From positions 1 through 8,979 of the forward strand of contig JAFRLP010000379.1 of the NCBI GenBank assembly GCA_017431185.1: 8,979 nt of DNA, in the 5' to 3' direction. The stretch's first letter is position 1; each line of letters begins with the position of its first letter. The notes beneath the pieces are model-generated. The model ran no database searches and was not told the DNA's origin. It saw only the letters and a program-made list of their open reading frames with translations. Made by a program: the position numbers and the translations under genes. The DNA comes from Victivallales bacterium (GTDB lineage Bacteria > Verrucomicrobiota > Lentisphaeria > Oligosphaerales > Oligosphaeraceae). Below, piece by piece: positions 1 to 7,960 of the stretch.

Positions 1-3
1 TCC

Positions 4-1122
4 ATGACCCGTATTCTTTACATGGACTGCGCACCCTTCCTGGGCGGGGCACAGGAGAGCCTGTGGACATTGGCGCAGGCTTTCCGAGAGCGCGCCTTTC
101 TGCTGGTGGGGAACGGACTGCAAGCCAAGGCACAAGCATCCGGCTGGTCCTGCGTCAAGTTGGCAACCCGCCATTGGCCCGCCACCCTGCATGGCCTGTG
201 GCAATTCTGGCAGGACAGGCGTAAAGCCATTCCAATACTTGAGGAGACTCTCTCACGTTTTAAGCCAGAGGTGCTCCACGCCAACGGACTGCGCTCCGCG
301 ATGCTTCTGGCAGGGGTGCGAACACTCCCCTGTCCAGTCATTCTGCACGACCGCGACGTTCGCGAGCCTTCCCTTCTGCTGGCTCCGCTGATACGTCGGC
401 TTGCGCCGACGGTCGTCGCCCCATCATCTTCCGTCGCACAAAAATGGCAAGGCAGACTGCCCAAGGGACGCCTCCACGTCATTCCCAACGGCTTTGACCT
501 GCCAAGCATCCGAACCACCATCCCCGCCACGCTTCCCTATGAAAAATCACCTGGGGACTGGACGGTTCTCCTGGCTGGAGACTTTCTTCCCTGGAAACGC
601 CATGGGCTGTTTCTGGAGGCAGTACGGCTTGCCCGCCAGCGAGCCCCTGAATTGCGCACTGTCATGAAAGGACGGGTCCGCAATCAGGACAGCCGTGTCC
701 TCCAGCAACTGCGCCAGCGTCTTGCAGAGACACCAGAATTGGCTTCCTGCGTATTCATCGACTCCACCGATGCCCCGGCACTGCCGTACATTGCATCCGC
801 CGACCTGCTGGTCTCCTGCTCCCAGGGCGAACCTTTTGGACGAACCATCGTGGAGTCATACGCACTGGGCAGGCCTGTCGTCGCCACCCGCGACGGCGGC
901 GCCCCCGAACTGTTCGACACGACAGCGGCCCAAGTCTGCGCCCCCACCCCCGAGGCCCTGGCAACAGCCATTCTAGCCTGGCGTGATGTCAATCGACGCA
1001 CCACAGCCGCCGTCGCAGCGCTCGCCAAGGCCGAGGATTACGCCATGGAACGCACTCTGTCGGACTGGCGCAAACTCTATGCGTCTCTCTGTCCATCCCC
1101 AGACATCGCATTGAAACCATGA
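4..1122 (+). CDS. Glycosyltransferase, GT4-like (GT-B fold)
   Basis: Probable retaining glycosyltransferase that moves a sugar from a nucleotide-sugar donor to an acceptor, most likely in cell-surface polysaccharide or glycolipid synthesis; donor and acceptor cannot be told. The 372 residues have the GT-B layout. The N-terminal acceptor half starts ILYMDCAPFLGGAQESL, with the glycine loop at residues 14-15. PNGFD (161-165) lies at the inter-domain linker. The donor half opens with LLAGDFLPWKRH (189-200), and EPFGRTIVE (276-284) is the E-x7-E motif of GT4, with E276 and E284, followed by the GRPVVATRDGGAPEL donor loop. There is no signal peptide, as expected for a cytoplasmic or membrane-associated enzyme. 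The start is three bases from the window edge, so its ribosome binding site cannot be judged, but the N-terminus aligns well with the family. The stop overlaps the start of aat by four bases (ATGA). Family is confident; role is inferred. Confidence 0.87.
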   Translation: MTRILYMDCAPFLGGAQESLWTLAQAFRERAFLLVGNGLQAKAQASGWSCVKLATRHWPATLHGLWQFWQDRRKAIPILEETLSRFKPEVLHANGLRSAMLLAGVRTLPCPVILHDRDVREPSLLLAPLIRRLAPTVVAPSSSVAQKWQGRLPKGRLHVIPNGFDLPSIRTTIPATLPYEKSPGDWTVLLAGDFLPWKRHGLFLEAVRLARQRAPELRTVMKGRVRNQDSRVLQQLRQRLAETPELASCVFIDSTDAPALPYIASADLLVSCSQGEPFGRTIVESYALGRPVVATRDGGAPELFDTTAAQVCAPTPEALATAILAWRDVNRRTTAAVAALAKAEDYAMERTLSDWRKLYASLCPSPDIALKP

Positions 1123-1778
1123 AGAGCATCTTTCCGCCCGCCATCCAGGGAGACGAGGATGGCGTGGTAGCCATCTCCAGAAACGTGACGCCGGAAATGC
1201 TTCTGGACGCCTACTATCACGGCATTTTCCCATGGCCATTCGAGGAGGCGAGCGTGCTCTGGTGCTCGCCAAAGCGTCGGGGCATCCTGCCCATTGCCGA
1301 AGTACACATCCCCAAAAGCCTGGCCCGCGTGGTGAAGCAAAAACGCTTTGAGGTGCGTGTCGATACCTGCTTCGGGCAGGTCATGGAGGCCTGCGCCACC
1401 GTGGCGCGTCCAGACGGGCCAGGCACCTGGATAACCCGTAAAATGCGCCGCGCGTACGGAGAATTCCATCGTCTGGGCTATGCCCACAGTTTCGAGTCGT
1501 TCAACGCGGAGGGGCGGCTGGCCGGCGGGCTGTACGGTGTCCTTCTCGGTCATATATTCTGCGGCGAAAGCATGTTCCACTATGAGAACGACGCCTCCAA
1601 AGTCGCCTTTTGCGCGATGGTGGATACCTTAGGCAGTCACGGTGTCCAACTCATCGACACCCAGATGGTCACACCAGCCACTGCCGTCTTCGGCGCCCGC
1701 GAAGTGCCCATCGAGGAGTACCTGAGGTTGCTGGAGCAGTACCGTTCGCTGGAACCCACCTTGCTGGTAAGTGGTTAG
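1119..1778 (+). CDS. aat: Leucyl/phenylalanyl-tRNA--protein transferase
   Basis: Transfers Leu or Phe from aminoacyl-tRNA to the N-terminus of proteins that begin with Lys or Arg, marking them for ClpS/ClpAP degradation (bacterial N-degron pathway); cytoplasmic. The family signature is complete: YYHGIFPWPFEEASVLWCSP (residues 32-51), GTWITRKMRRAYGEFHRLGY (102-121) followed by AHSFE, the glycine-rich GGLYGVLLGHIFCGESMF (136-153), NDASKVAF (157-164) and LIDTQMVTPA (178-187) before GAREVP. E150 and the D180/Q182 pair correspond to catalytic-site residues of the E. coli enzyme (E156, D186, Q188). At 219 residues it is slightly shorter than E. coli Aat (234). The start overlaps the preceding stop (ATGA) and no strong Shine-Dalgarno precedes it, so translational coupling to the glycosyltransferase is likely. 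No clpS or clpA is visible nearby. It ends in a 54-bp convergent gap. Confidence 0.96.
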   Translation: MKSIFPPAIQGDEDGVVAISRNVTPEMLLDAYYHGIFPWPFEEASVLWCSPKRRGILPIAEVHIPKSLARVVKQKRFEVRVDTCFGQVMEACATVARPDGPGTWITRKMRRAYGEFHRLGYAHSFESFNAEGRLAGGLYGVLLGHIFCGESMFHYENDASKVAFCAMVDTLGSHGVQLIDTQMVTPATAVFGAREVPIEEYLRLLEQYRSLEPTLLVSG

Positions 1779-1832
1779 CGGCTAATAGTTAGTTTTGACT
1801 TCAGGAACCCCAAAATTCAATCGCCAGCCACT

Positions 1833-3335
1833 CTATTTGCAATGGATGCCTTCGCAGAAATCATCGACATGCAGGTCAAAGTCGCCCACTGACAGCCGTT
1901 TCCCGTTCAGACGGAAACCGCGAATCACCACCTTCCTTGTGCAGTGCGCGTCATCAAAGCCGCGAAAATAGCAAATCGGTCGTTTGTTGGAGTAAAGGCG
2001 GATATTCTCGAATGTAAGATCCTCATTGCGCCCTCGGCGGCCTCCGCCCGCCGAATACTCAGGATGGCACATGACAACCGCCGAGCAGACGGTCGGCTGG
2101 TAGTCCTGCCGTGCGTTCCGATAGATTTCACCATCGCTTTTCTGGTAGGCTGGCGTCGGGATGACATCATCAAACTCAATGCTGATGTCCCGCCAGGTGA
2201 TGTCGTGAACGTATGCGTAGTCCACGTTGCTGCAGTCCAGCGCACCGCCCTGAACGTGGATGATGTGACATCCCTCGAAGACGACCTGGCAGATTTCCTC
2301 CGCACGGGTCTCGGCTCCAATCTCCAGGCTCTTTCCCCAGTCGTTCCAGATGATGCAATCCCTGATGAGCGCCTGGCGGAAGGACACGTAGTTTCCTCCA
2401 CGATAATGCATGGCGTCCTGCACCGCTTTTTCCACATCACCCTGGTAATAGCAGTCGAACCCCTTGATGCAGATGGCATCATCGAATGTCCGCAAAAAGC
2501 AATGCTCAATCAGCACATTCTCGCAGTTGTGCATGTCGATGCCATCGGAGTTGTAACGCCAGCAGCCAATGATTTTCACATGGGAGATGGTCAGATTGCG
2601 GCAGGCGACTGGGCGAATGTTGTAAACAAGGCTGTCGCGGATGGTGATGCCGTCAATGAGGACATCGGTGCAGTACTCCAACTGGATGGTGTGCTGGCGA
2701 ACGGCGTTCCTGACCGCCGTGCTGTTGCCTTCCTCATTGGCCTCAAAGAGAATGGTCTCCCGATTGTGGCTGTTGTCCAGGAGGCCCCGTCCCAGAATGC
2801 GGATGTTCCTGGCGTCAAAGGCGCGGATGCAGGCGAAGACCACCGCCCCCTCGTCCAGGAAAAGCGTCTGTCCGTCCTTCAGTTCGATGAGACCTGGTTC
2901 GTGGACGCCAGGGCCGAAATAGATGAGGGATGCGTCTTCAGGATGAACACCGTAGTCGGCTGGCGGGTCGATGAAGAAATGGAGGGCGTCGTGGCGGCCA
3001 TCTGGCTCAAAGGTGAAATAGGCGTCTCCCAACAGGGAGAATCTGGCCGTTCCGCCATGGACTTGCGGGGTAATGCCCAGTTCGACGGGACGGATGACGG
3101 CATGGGAAAGGTCGCGGCTGGAGGAAATCTCGATGTCCAGCGGCTCATCGGCTGCCAGGCAGACAAAGGCAACCATCTCCGTCTGGTCAAGTTGCCTTTG
3201 ATGTCCAGGCCAGCGGCGGTTGAACGGAAACTTGGAAACACGCGCGGAATGAACGGGAACCTGCTGTCCGTTGACCTTCACACAATAGTCCGCCGACAAA
3301 GGCATGGGGTCTGATGACGGGTAGATGTTCAGCAT
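1833..3335 (-). CDS. GH28-like right-handed beta-helix hydrolase (stand-alone paralogue)
   Basis: Predicted glycoside hydrolase of the pectin-lyase-like beta-helix class, 500 residues. Residues about 15-125 form a beta-sandwich-like region containing LDQTEMVAF and ending in ALHFFIDPP; about 135-490 are beta-helix coils with repeated I/V-x-I-x-x-C/S patterns. The active-site region is WRYNSDGID (259-267), then FDDAICIKG (284-292). D264, D285 and D286 match the spacing of the GH28 catalytic aspartates (D180, D201, D202 of A. niger polygalacturonase II). The usual GHG and RIK motifs are absent; WGKSLEIGAE (333-342) and GGALDC (363-368) occupy those places. There is no signal peptide and there are 20 cysteines, suggesting a cytoplasmic protein. 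It is a clear paralogue of the C-terminal two-thirds of the upstream gene, 56 bp away. No convincing Shine-Dalgarno precedes the ATG at 3335, and Met11 (3305) is an alternative start. Family level is fairly sure; the substrate is unknown. Confidence 0.82.
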   Translation of the reverse strand: MLNIYPSSDPMPLSADYCVKVNGQQVPVHSARVSKFPFNRRWPGHQRQLDQTEMVAFVCLAADEPLDIEISSSRDLSHAVIRPVELGITPQVHGGTARFSLLGDAYFTFEPDGRHDALHFFIDPPADYGVHPEDASLIYFGPGVHEPGLIELKDGQTLFLDEGAVVFACIRAFDARNIRILGRGLLDNSHNRETILFEANEEGNSTAVRNAVRQHTIQLEYCTDVLIDGITIRDSLVYNIRPVACRNLTISHVKIIGCWRYNSDGIDMHNCENVLIEHCFLRTFDDAICIKGFDCYYQGDVEKAVQDAMHYRGGNYVSFRQALIRDCIIWNDWGKSLEIGAETRAEEICQVVFEGCHIIHVQGGALDCSNVDYAYVHDITWRDISIEFDDVIPTPAYQKSDGEIYRNARQDYQPTVCSAVVMCHPEYSAGGGRRGRNEDLTFENIRLYSNKRPICYFRGFDDAHCTRKVVIRGFRLNGKRLSVGDFDLHVDDFCEGIHCK

Positions 3336-3391
3336 GGAAGAGATTCAGAGAAGCCCATGGAGCGATGGCAATACCGGTTCGCAATCGCCCC

Positions 3392-5449
3392 TTATTCCTC
3401 AATGACATAACGGATGCCGTTCATGTGGATTTCGCCAAAGGCAGTGCCCGACACAGGATAAATCCCCACGAATGGGTAAATGGCGCCCTTGCCGATGTTC
3501 AAGGTGATGTTCTCCACAGTCAGACGACGGAAATTGCCGTAGGGCTCCCGAGACGAATCATACCTCATGGCACTGTACATGTTGTTGGGGGAGAACATCT
3601 TGTTGTTGCTGAGTATGATCCAGGCGCCGGACCAGGGAGACGCACAGGTGACCTTCTGGTCACGGTCAACCTGATGGAGCCCTTGCTGTTCGCTGGCGTC
3701 GTACTCCAGCCGAATGTCCCGAAAGGTCATGTCCTCCACAGGGGCAGGACCGCCCAGATGTACGCTGATGGCCCCCGCGTTGTTGTGGATGAGATCGCAG
3801 GACTCGAAGACTATGTTGCGGAAATACGGTGCCCAGCTCTCCAGGCCAATTTCCAGTGTACGCCCCCATCCGCACCAGCAGACACAATCCCTGACCTGGA
3901 TGTCCTCGACCGGCTCATCTCTGTCCCCCTCCGTGTAGATGCCCTTGAGCACAATGGAGTCGTCGAAGGAGTGGAAAAAGCAGTCATGGATGCGGACACG
4001 CTGCGAGTTGCAGATGTCGATGCCGTCCGTGTTGTAGCGCCAGGCCTCGGTGACCTTCAGGCGGGCGAATTCCAGGTCGCTAGAGTTGAATACGGCCACG
4101 CTCCAGCAGCAGGAGTCCAGGACGGTCGGGCCGTCAAAGGAGACCCGATGGGAGTCGATGATGCGCACCGCCCCGTCCATTCCCTCACGGTAGCAGTGGT
4201 GGCCGACGCGACGGTTGCGCGAACCGCTGATAATGCCGTAGCCGGAGACCTTGACATCCTCCGCGCCGTCGACCTGGAAGGAGCCATAGACCACGGCGTC
4301 CTTGTCCAGGAACACGCGGTCGTGGCTGTGGAGTTTCACGACGCCGGGGAAATGCAGTCCCGGCCCGAAGACCAGATTGGCCTCGGCGCGTTCCCGACTG
4401 AAGTCACGCTTCGGGTCGGCGAAGATTTCCAGAGGCTGGTGGTAGCCATCCAGTTCCAGCACATAGTAGCCAGGTCCAGGCAGGGACAGCGTGAGTTCCT
4501 GACCTTGCCAAGTGACCTCGGCCTGAGTGTGCAATGGGCGGATTCTGGCGGTCTGGAAAGCGCGTTCCACCCGCACACGAAGCCTTGCTGGCCCGTCCGT
4601 CTCGAACTTGAGCAGGCCCGCCACCTCGGTCTGGTCAACGGGCCGCTGATAGTCCGCTGCCCACTGATTGAAGGGCTGGCGGGAGATGCGGATGGGACGC
4701 ACCGCCAGCGGCTGTCCGTCCAGCCAGGCCTGATAGCAGGATTCTGTGGGAAACAGTCCTTCAAGAATGCGGCCAGCAATGGCCGCCATGCCTGCGTCGT
4801 TAGGGTGGCTCTGCACACCATTATGCTCGAAGAGACCCAACGCCTTCATTGCGGGATCGTCACCAAAATCCGCCTTGACGAAGGGGATGGCGAAGTCGCT
4901 GGCTGCATGCGCCATCATCGCGTCCTTCCACTCATTGGGCCAGAAAACGCCCCGCACGACCGCCAAGGGCTTGGCCCGGCCAGGCAGGAAACGGGCAAGC
5001 AGGCTCTTGAAGGCGGCGCGATACTCCAGCCGCCCCCCATCGTCCAATGCCGGGACATTCTCGCCCAGGGCGACAATGAGGAAATCGGGGTTGAAGTCCG
5101 CCAAATCCTGCACTTTGTCCAGGTCGTAGTCGCGGAAATTGCGCTCGAATTCAGAGAGGTTGCGCACCCGAACATCCGCCTGCCGCCCTGTCCTCTCCTC
5201 AATGCCCCGAGTGACCAGATGCACAAAGTCCTTTTCCGCGGCGCTGGCCGCCATGCCCCAGGCATGGTGCCAGCCTATTGCGGGCAGAACTTCATGCAGA
5301 GTGATGGAGTTGCCGATGAACACCACGCGGACTCCGCCGTCATGCCGGTCAATCGCCTCGCAGGGGGTGGGGTTCATCTGTGCGGAATCATGCTTGGCGG
5401 CGTCGCTGTCGGCCAAGAGACCTGTGGTTCGCTGGACATCGGAGTTCAT
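3392..5449 (-). CDS. Fusion protein: SGNH/GDSL hydrolase + GH28-like beta-helix
   Basis: Two-domain enzyme of 685 residues; the numbers here count from the alternative ATG at 5455, which adds two residues. Residues about 42-235 are an SGNH hydrolase: VVFIGNSIT (44-52, nucleophile S50), GEN (131-133, oxyanion N133) and SHPNDAGM (216-223, H217). SGNH domains usually remove acetyl or other acyl esters, often from glycans. Residues about 240-687 parallel the neighbouring stand-alone protein: a sandwich region with VDQTEV (273-278) and LEIFADP, then a beta-helix with WRYNTDGID (472-480), FDDSIVLKG (497-505) and WGRTLEIGLE (530-539). D477, D498 and D499 are the likely catalytic acids; the GHG and RIK motifs of GH28 are missing. 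No signal peptide is present. The ATG at 5449 is preferred because a perfect Shine-Dalgarno lies 8 nt upstream, against 2 nt for 5455. It is co-transcribed with the upstream secreted protein gene. Domain calls are confident; substrate and true order of reactions are unknown. Confidence 0.88.
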   Translation of the reverse strand: MNSDVQRTTGLLADSDAAKHDSAQMNPTPCEAIDRHDGGVRVVFIGNSITLHEVLPAIGWHHAWGMAASAAEKDFVHLVTRGIEERTGRQADVRVRNLSEFERNFRDYDLDKVQDLADFNPDFLIVALGENVPALDDGGRLEYRAAFKSLLARFLPGRAKPLAVVRGVFWPNEWKDAMMAHAASDFAIPFVKADFGDDPAMKALGLFEHNGVQSHPNDAGMAAIAGRILEGLFPTESCYQAWLDGQPLAVRPIRISRQPFNQWAADYQRPVDQTEVAGLLKFETDGPARLRVRVERAFQTARIRPLHTQAEVTWQGQELTLSLPGPGYYVLELDGYHQPLEIFADPKRDFSRERAEANLVFGPGLHFPGVVKLHSHDRVFLDKDAVVYGSFQVDGAEDVKVSGYGIISGSRNRRVGHHCYREGMDGAVRIIDSHRVSFDGPTVLDSCCWSVAVFNSSDLEFARLKVTEAWRYNTDGIDICNSQRVRIHDCFFHSFDDSIVLKGIYTEGDRDEPVEDIQVRDCVCWCGWGRTLEIGLESWAPYFRNIVFESCDLIHNNAGAISVHLGGPAPVEDMTFRDIRLEYDASEQQGLHQVDRDQKVTCASPWSGAWIILSNNKMFSPNNMYSAMRYDSSREPYGNFRRLTVENITLNIGKGAIYPFVGIYPVSGTAFGEIHMNGIRYVIEE

Positions 5450-5457
5450 GGACATAA

Positions 5458-5463
5458 CCTCCT
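5458..5463 (-). promoter_or_regulatory. Strong Shine-Dalgarno (AGGAGG) of the SGNH/beta-helix gene
   Basis: On the - strand the bases read AAGGAGG immediately after the TAG stop (5467-5465) of the upstream gene. Spacing is 2 nt to the ATG at 5455 and 8 nt to the ATG at 5449, so the second ATG is the likely start. The tight stop/SD/start arrangement indicates one transcript for both genes. Confidence 0.8.
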
Positions 5464-5464
5464 T

Positions 5465-7960
5465 CTATTGCCGAAAAATCTGACTGCTTTTCTCCGCAAT
5501 CACCAGCCCCTTCGGCGGAACATCAAGTTTGATTCTGCCATCGACGATTTTCGCCCTGGCGCCCTTCTGCACACGGTTGCCGCCCTCATCGTAGGCGAAA
5601 ATCTCCGCCTCGCCGTCAGGGACTCCCGCCCAGGCGTACACTCCGCTCTCCCGTGCGATGAAGCGCTCTCGGGCGGCGACGAAGCCAGGCCCTATCTCGG
5701 TGACGGTCACTGGATAGAGTTTGCAGACAAAGTTGTCCGCCCCCTCCAGCACCTGGTTGGTCCGATTGTGGGGCGAATAGACGCACCCCTGCTGAAGCGC
5801 CTCGCGAACCGCCTTCAGCACGCCTGGGCGGGTGGTCTCCGTGCCGAAGTTGCCCAGCACCAGCGGGACATGGAGCAGATGCCCCTTCGGCATGTAGATG
5901 ACGGCGGTTCCCTCCACAAACCCCTGCGTCTCGGAATAACTGGCCAGGCGTCCGCACTCCCCGCCATTGGTGAGCAGCAGTTTCCGCTGGGCGGCCAGAT
6001 GCTGCTCCAGGGCCGACTTGAAGGGAAGAGCGGCCAGCGTGTTGTCGCTCTTGAGGGCCAGGACATCGCCGTTCTCGTCCAGGTCTGCGGAAAAGCCGTC
6101 CCAGGCGGAATAGTCGTAGCGGCGGTAGTTGCGCGGGGTCTTGAAACAGTATTCATCGACGTAAAGGGCGTCCGCGCCGCAGGAGATGGCGTAATCGACA
6201 TTCGCCATGAACTGCCTGTACGCAGGGGTTCCGGGAATCGGCAGATAATAGACGATGGCCCAGCCCTCCTCGCATTTCTTGCGGAGAATGATGGAGTCAT
6301 AGCCGTTGTGATGGTAGGGGGAGCCGTCGGCGTTGCGGATGGCGGAGACGGCCAGGGGGTCCTTGTCGAACTCGGGGAGATAGGTGAATCTCATGGCTGG
6401 ATGCTGGATCGCCATGACCTTCGCGTTGGGCAGCAGACGCTTGTAGAGCCTGATTTTCTCGCCGAATTTCCTCAGTCCTTCAAGACGTGCCTCCTCCAGG
6501 CGCTCGAAGGTCACCTTTTCGCCTGATTTCGCGCCAAAGATGGCGTCCCGCTCCAGCGAGTTCATCCAAGGCGCGAAGGCGATGGTGATCGGCCCCAGCC
6601 CGCCGAGGTTCTTCTGGATCCGCTGCTCCAGATTCAGGCCGGGTATCACGGGAATCTCCGCGCCCCAGAAAATCGGGCGCTCCACGCCGTATTTGCCCAC
6701 CCCGCGGCGCGCCCGCAGGGCGTTGATGAACTTCCAGTAGCCACCAGTCGGCACGGCGTTGACACTGTAGTGCATCGAGAATGACTTGCCTGGCGGCAGG
6801 GCCAGCACGGGAGAGTAGATTTCGACGACGCCCGCGTTGTTGAACATGTCCAGAACCATCTCCGAGCCGTCATCCTCGGTCACGAAGACGCATCCCGTGC
6901 CAAGTTTCGACATATCCTCGTAGAAGACCGTCCCGTTGTTCCCAAAAGAGCCCTCCAAGGTCTCGTATGAGCCGGCGAGCCAGTTGCGTGTCTCCGTCCC
7001 CGCCAGGCCGGTGCGATGGCGCAGGGGAATGCCCTGGATTTTCGTCTTGTCGGTATTCGTCCATCTGTCATACCAGTCCACGCGCCCGTCCTCCGCCACG
7101 GTGAAAATGCGCTCCAGCCGGACATTGGGCCAGTCGGCGGTGAACGCCAGGGTGTTGGCGGAGACCGTGCGGCTGGAGACTTTGATGGCCGGTTCGCTGT
7201 CGGTGGCATGGAGGACGATGCCCGTGTTGGGTTTCATGCCGATTCCCGTTTCAGCGACAAAGGCGGGCAGTCCGGGAAACGCGACGGCAAAGCCGCCGTT
7301 GCGGTAAAGGTCGATCCGCGTGCCGTTGGCGGTGAACACCTGGGCGTTTCCGACGGGATTCAATGTCTCGGCCTTCGTTTTGGGAAGGACGGACACGGGC
7401 AGGTAGCCGACGGACGCGTCCTGGACGGACAGGGTGTTGTTCCCGCCGAGGTCCACGCGGATGTTGCGGAAAGTGACCGTGTTGACGTCCACGGGATTCG
7501 CCGCGTCGGAGATGTTGAAGACAAACCAGGAGCCGAGGTCATCGGTCGTGCGTCCATCGGCGTCGTCGCAGTCCTTGGCAAAGGGAAACGTGATGTTGGA
7601 GCCCTTGAAAATCTTGAACTCCCTCTGCTTGAACTGCTCCTCCTTGAGGTGGAAGGTGAGTTCACGGAAAAGCAGCCTCGGGTGACCGACGGCGGTGATC
7701 ATCCCCAGGGGCGTGTCGTTGAAGGTCACCCGCGCGCAGTTGTTGCATCCGCTGCCGCCGAAACTGGACATCCGGCAACGCAGGACGACGACCATCTCCG
7801 GCCTGGGAGGCAGCTGCGGCAGGCTGAAGGTCCGCTCGTGGCCGGACTTCTCGATTTGGAAGTCGGGGATGGCGGTGGCGTCAACCAGTTTGGGCGGAAT
7901 CTCCGCCGCCAGCATCGCCATGCCCCAAAACAACGCGCAAAAGACAAGGATTCGATTCAT
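5465..7960 (-). CDS. Secreted protein of unknown family, possible glycosidase-like barrel
   Basis: I do not recognise a named family. The 831-residue product begins MNRILVFCALFWGMAMLAAE, a Sec signal peptide with probable cleavage after A19; C8 does not sit in a lipobox. Residues about 40-190 look like a beta-sandwich and contain an unusual CNNC (72-75). About 205-410 are beta-rich with WYDRWTNTD (296-304), recalling the super-sandwich domains before many glycosidase barrels. About 425-740 alternate alpha and beta like a TIM barrel; ADALYVDEYCF (596-606) resembles the strand-4 end that carries a catalytic acid in several clans, with D602/E603 as candidates. About 750-831 resembles the small C-terminal beta-sandwich of such enzymes. 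Context (two GH28-like genes directly downstream) supports a role in glycan breakdown outside the cytoplasm. A weak AAGAG lies 7 nt before the ATG. The gene is certain; the enzyme activity is inferred and could be absent. Confidence 0.82.
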   Translation of the reverse strand: MNRILVFCALFWGMAMLAAEIPPKLVDATAIPDFQIEKSGHERTFSLPQLPPRPEMVVVLRCRMSSFGGSGCNNCARVTFNDTPLGMITAVGHPRLLFRELTFHLKEEQFKQREFKIFKGSNITFPFAKDCDDADGRTTDDLGSWFVFNISDAANPVDVNTVTFRNIRVDLGGNNTLSVQDASVGYLPVSVLPKTKAETLNPVGNAQVFTANGTRIDLYRNGGFAVAFPGLPAFVAETGIGMKPNTGIVLHATDSEPAIKVSSRTVSANTLAFTADWPNVRLERIFTVAEDGRVDWYDRWTNTDKTKIQGIPLRHRTGLAGTETRNWLAGSYETLEGSFGNNGTVFYEDMSKLGTGCVFVTEDDGSEMVLDMFNNAGVVEIYSPVLALPPGKSFSMHYSVNAVPTGGYWKFINALRARRGVGKYGVERPIFWGAEIPVIPGLNLEQRIQKNLGGLGPITIAFAPWMNSLERDAIFGAKSGEKVTFERLEEARLEGLRKFGEKIRLYKRLLPNAKVMAIQHPAMRFTYLPEFDKDPLAVSAIRNADGSPYHHNGYDSIILRKKCEEGWAIVYYLPIPGTPAYRQFMANVDYAISCGADALYVDEYCFKTPRNYRRYDYSAWDGFSADLDENGDVLALKSDNTLAALPFKSALEQHLAAQRKLLLTNGGECGRLASYSETQGFVEGTAVIYMPKGHLLHVPLVLGNFGTETTRPGVLKAVREALQQGCVYSPHNRTNQVLEGADNFVCKLYPVTVTEIGPGFVAARERFIARESGVYAWAGVPDGEAEIFAYDEGGNRVQKGARAKIVDGRIKLDVPPKGLVIAEKSSQIFRQ

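Noticed and set aside
1775..1785. TTAGCGGCTAA palindrome at the aat stop codon
   Set aside because: The centre is a single base, too small for a stable hairpin, and it overlaps the stop codon by chance.
1793..1815. TTTTG / CAAAA inverted repeat in the convergent gap, possible two-way terminator
   Set aside because: Arms are only five AT-rich pairs around a 13-base spacer, with no GC-rich stem and T-run; too weak to call.
1944..3314. A 456-codon + strand open frame opposite the stand-alone beta-helix gene
   Set aside because: It is codon-aligned antisense as above; the - strand product has clear GH28-like motifs and a paralogue.
3314..6526. A 1070-codon open frame on the + strand opposite the SGNH/beta-helix and secreted-protein genes
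   Set aside because: It is codon-aligned antisense to both genes, which share one frame. It stays open because these GC-rich genes avoid TTA, CTA and TCA codons. The translation has no recognisable domain, while the - strand products have clear motifs.
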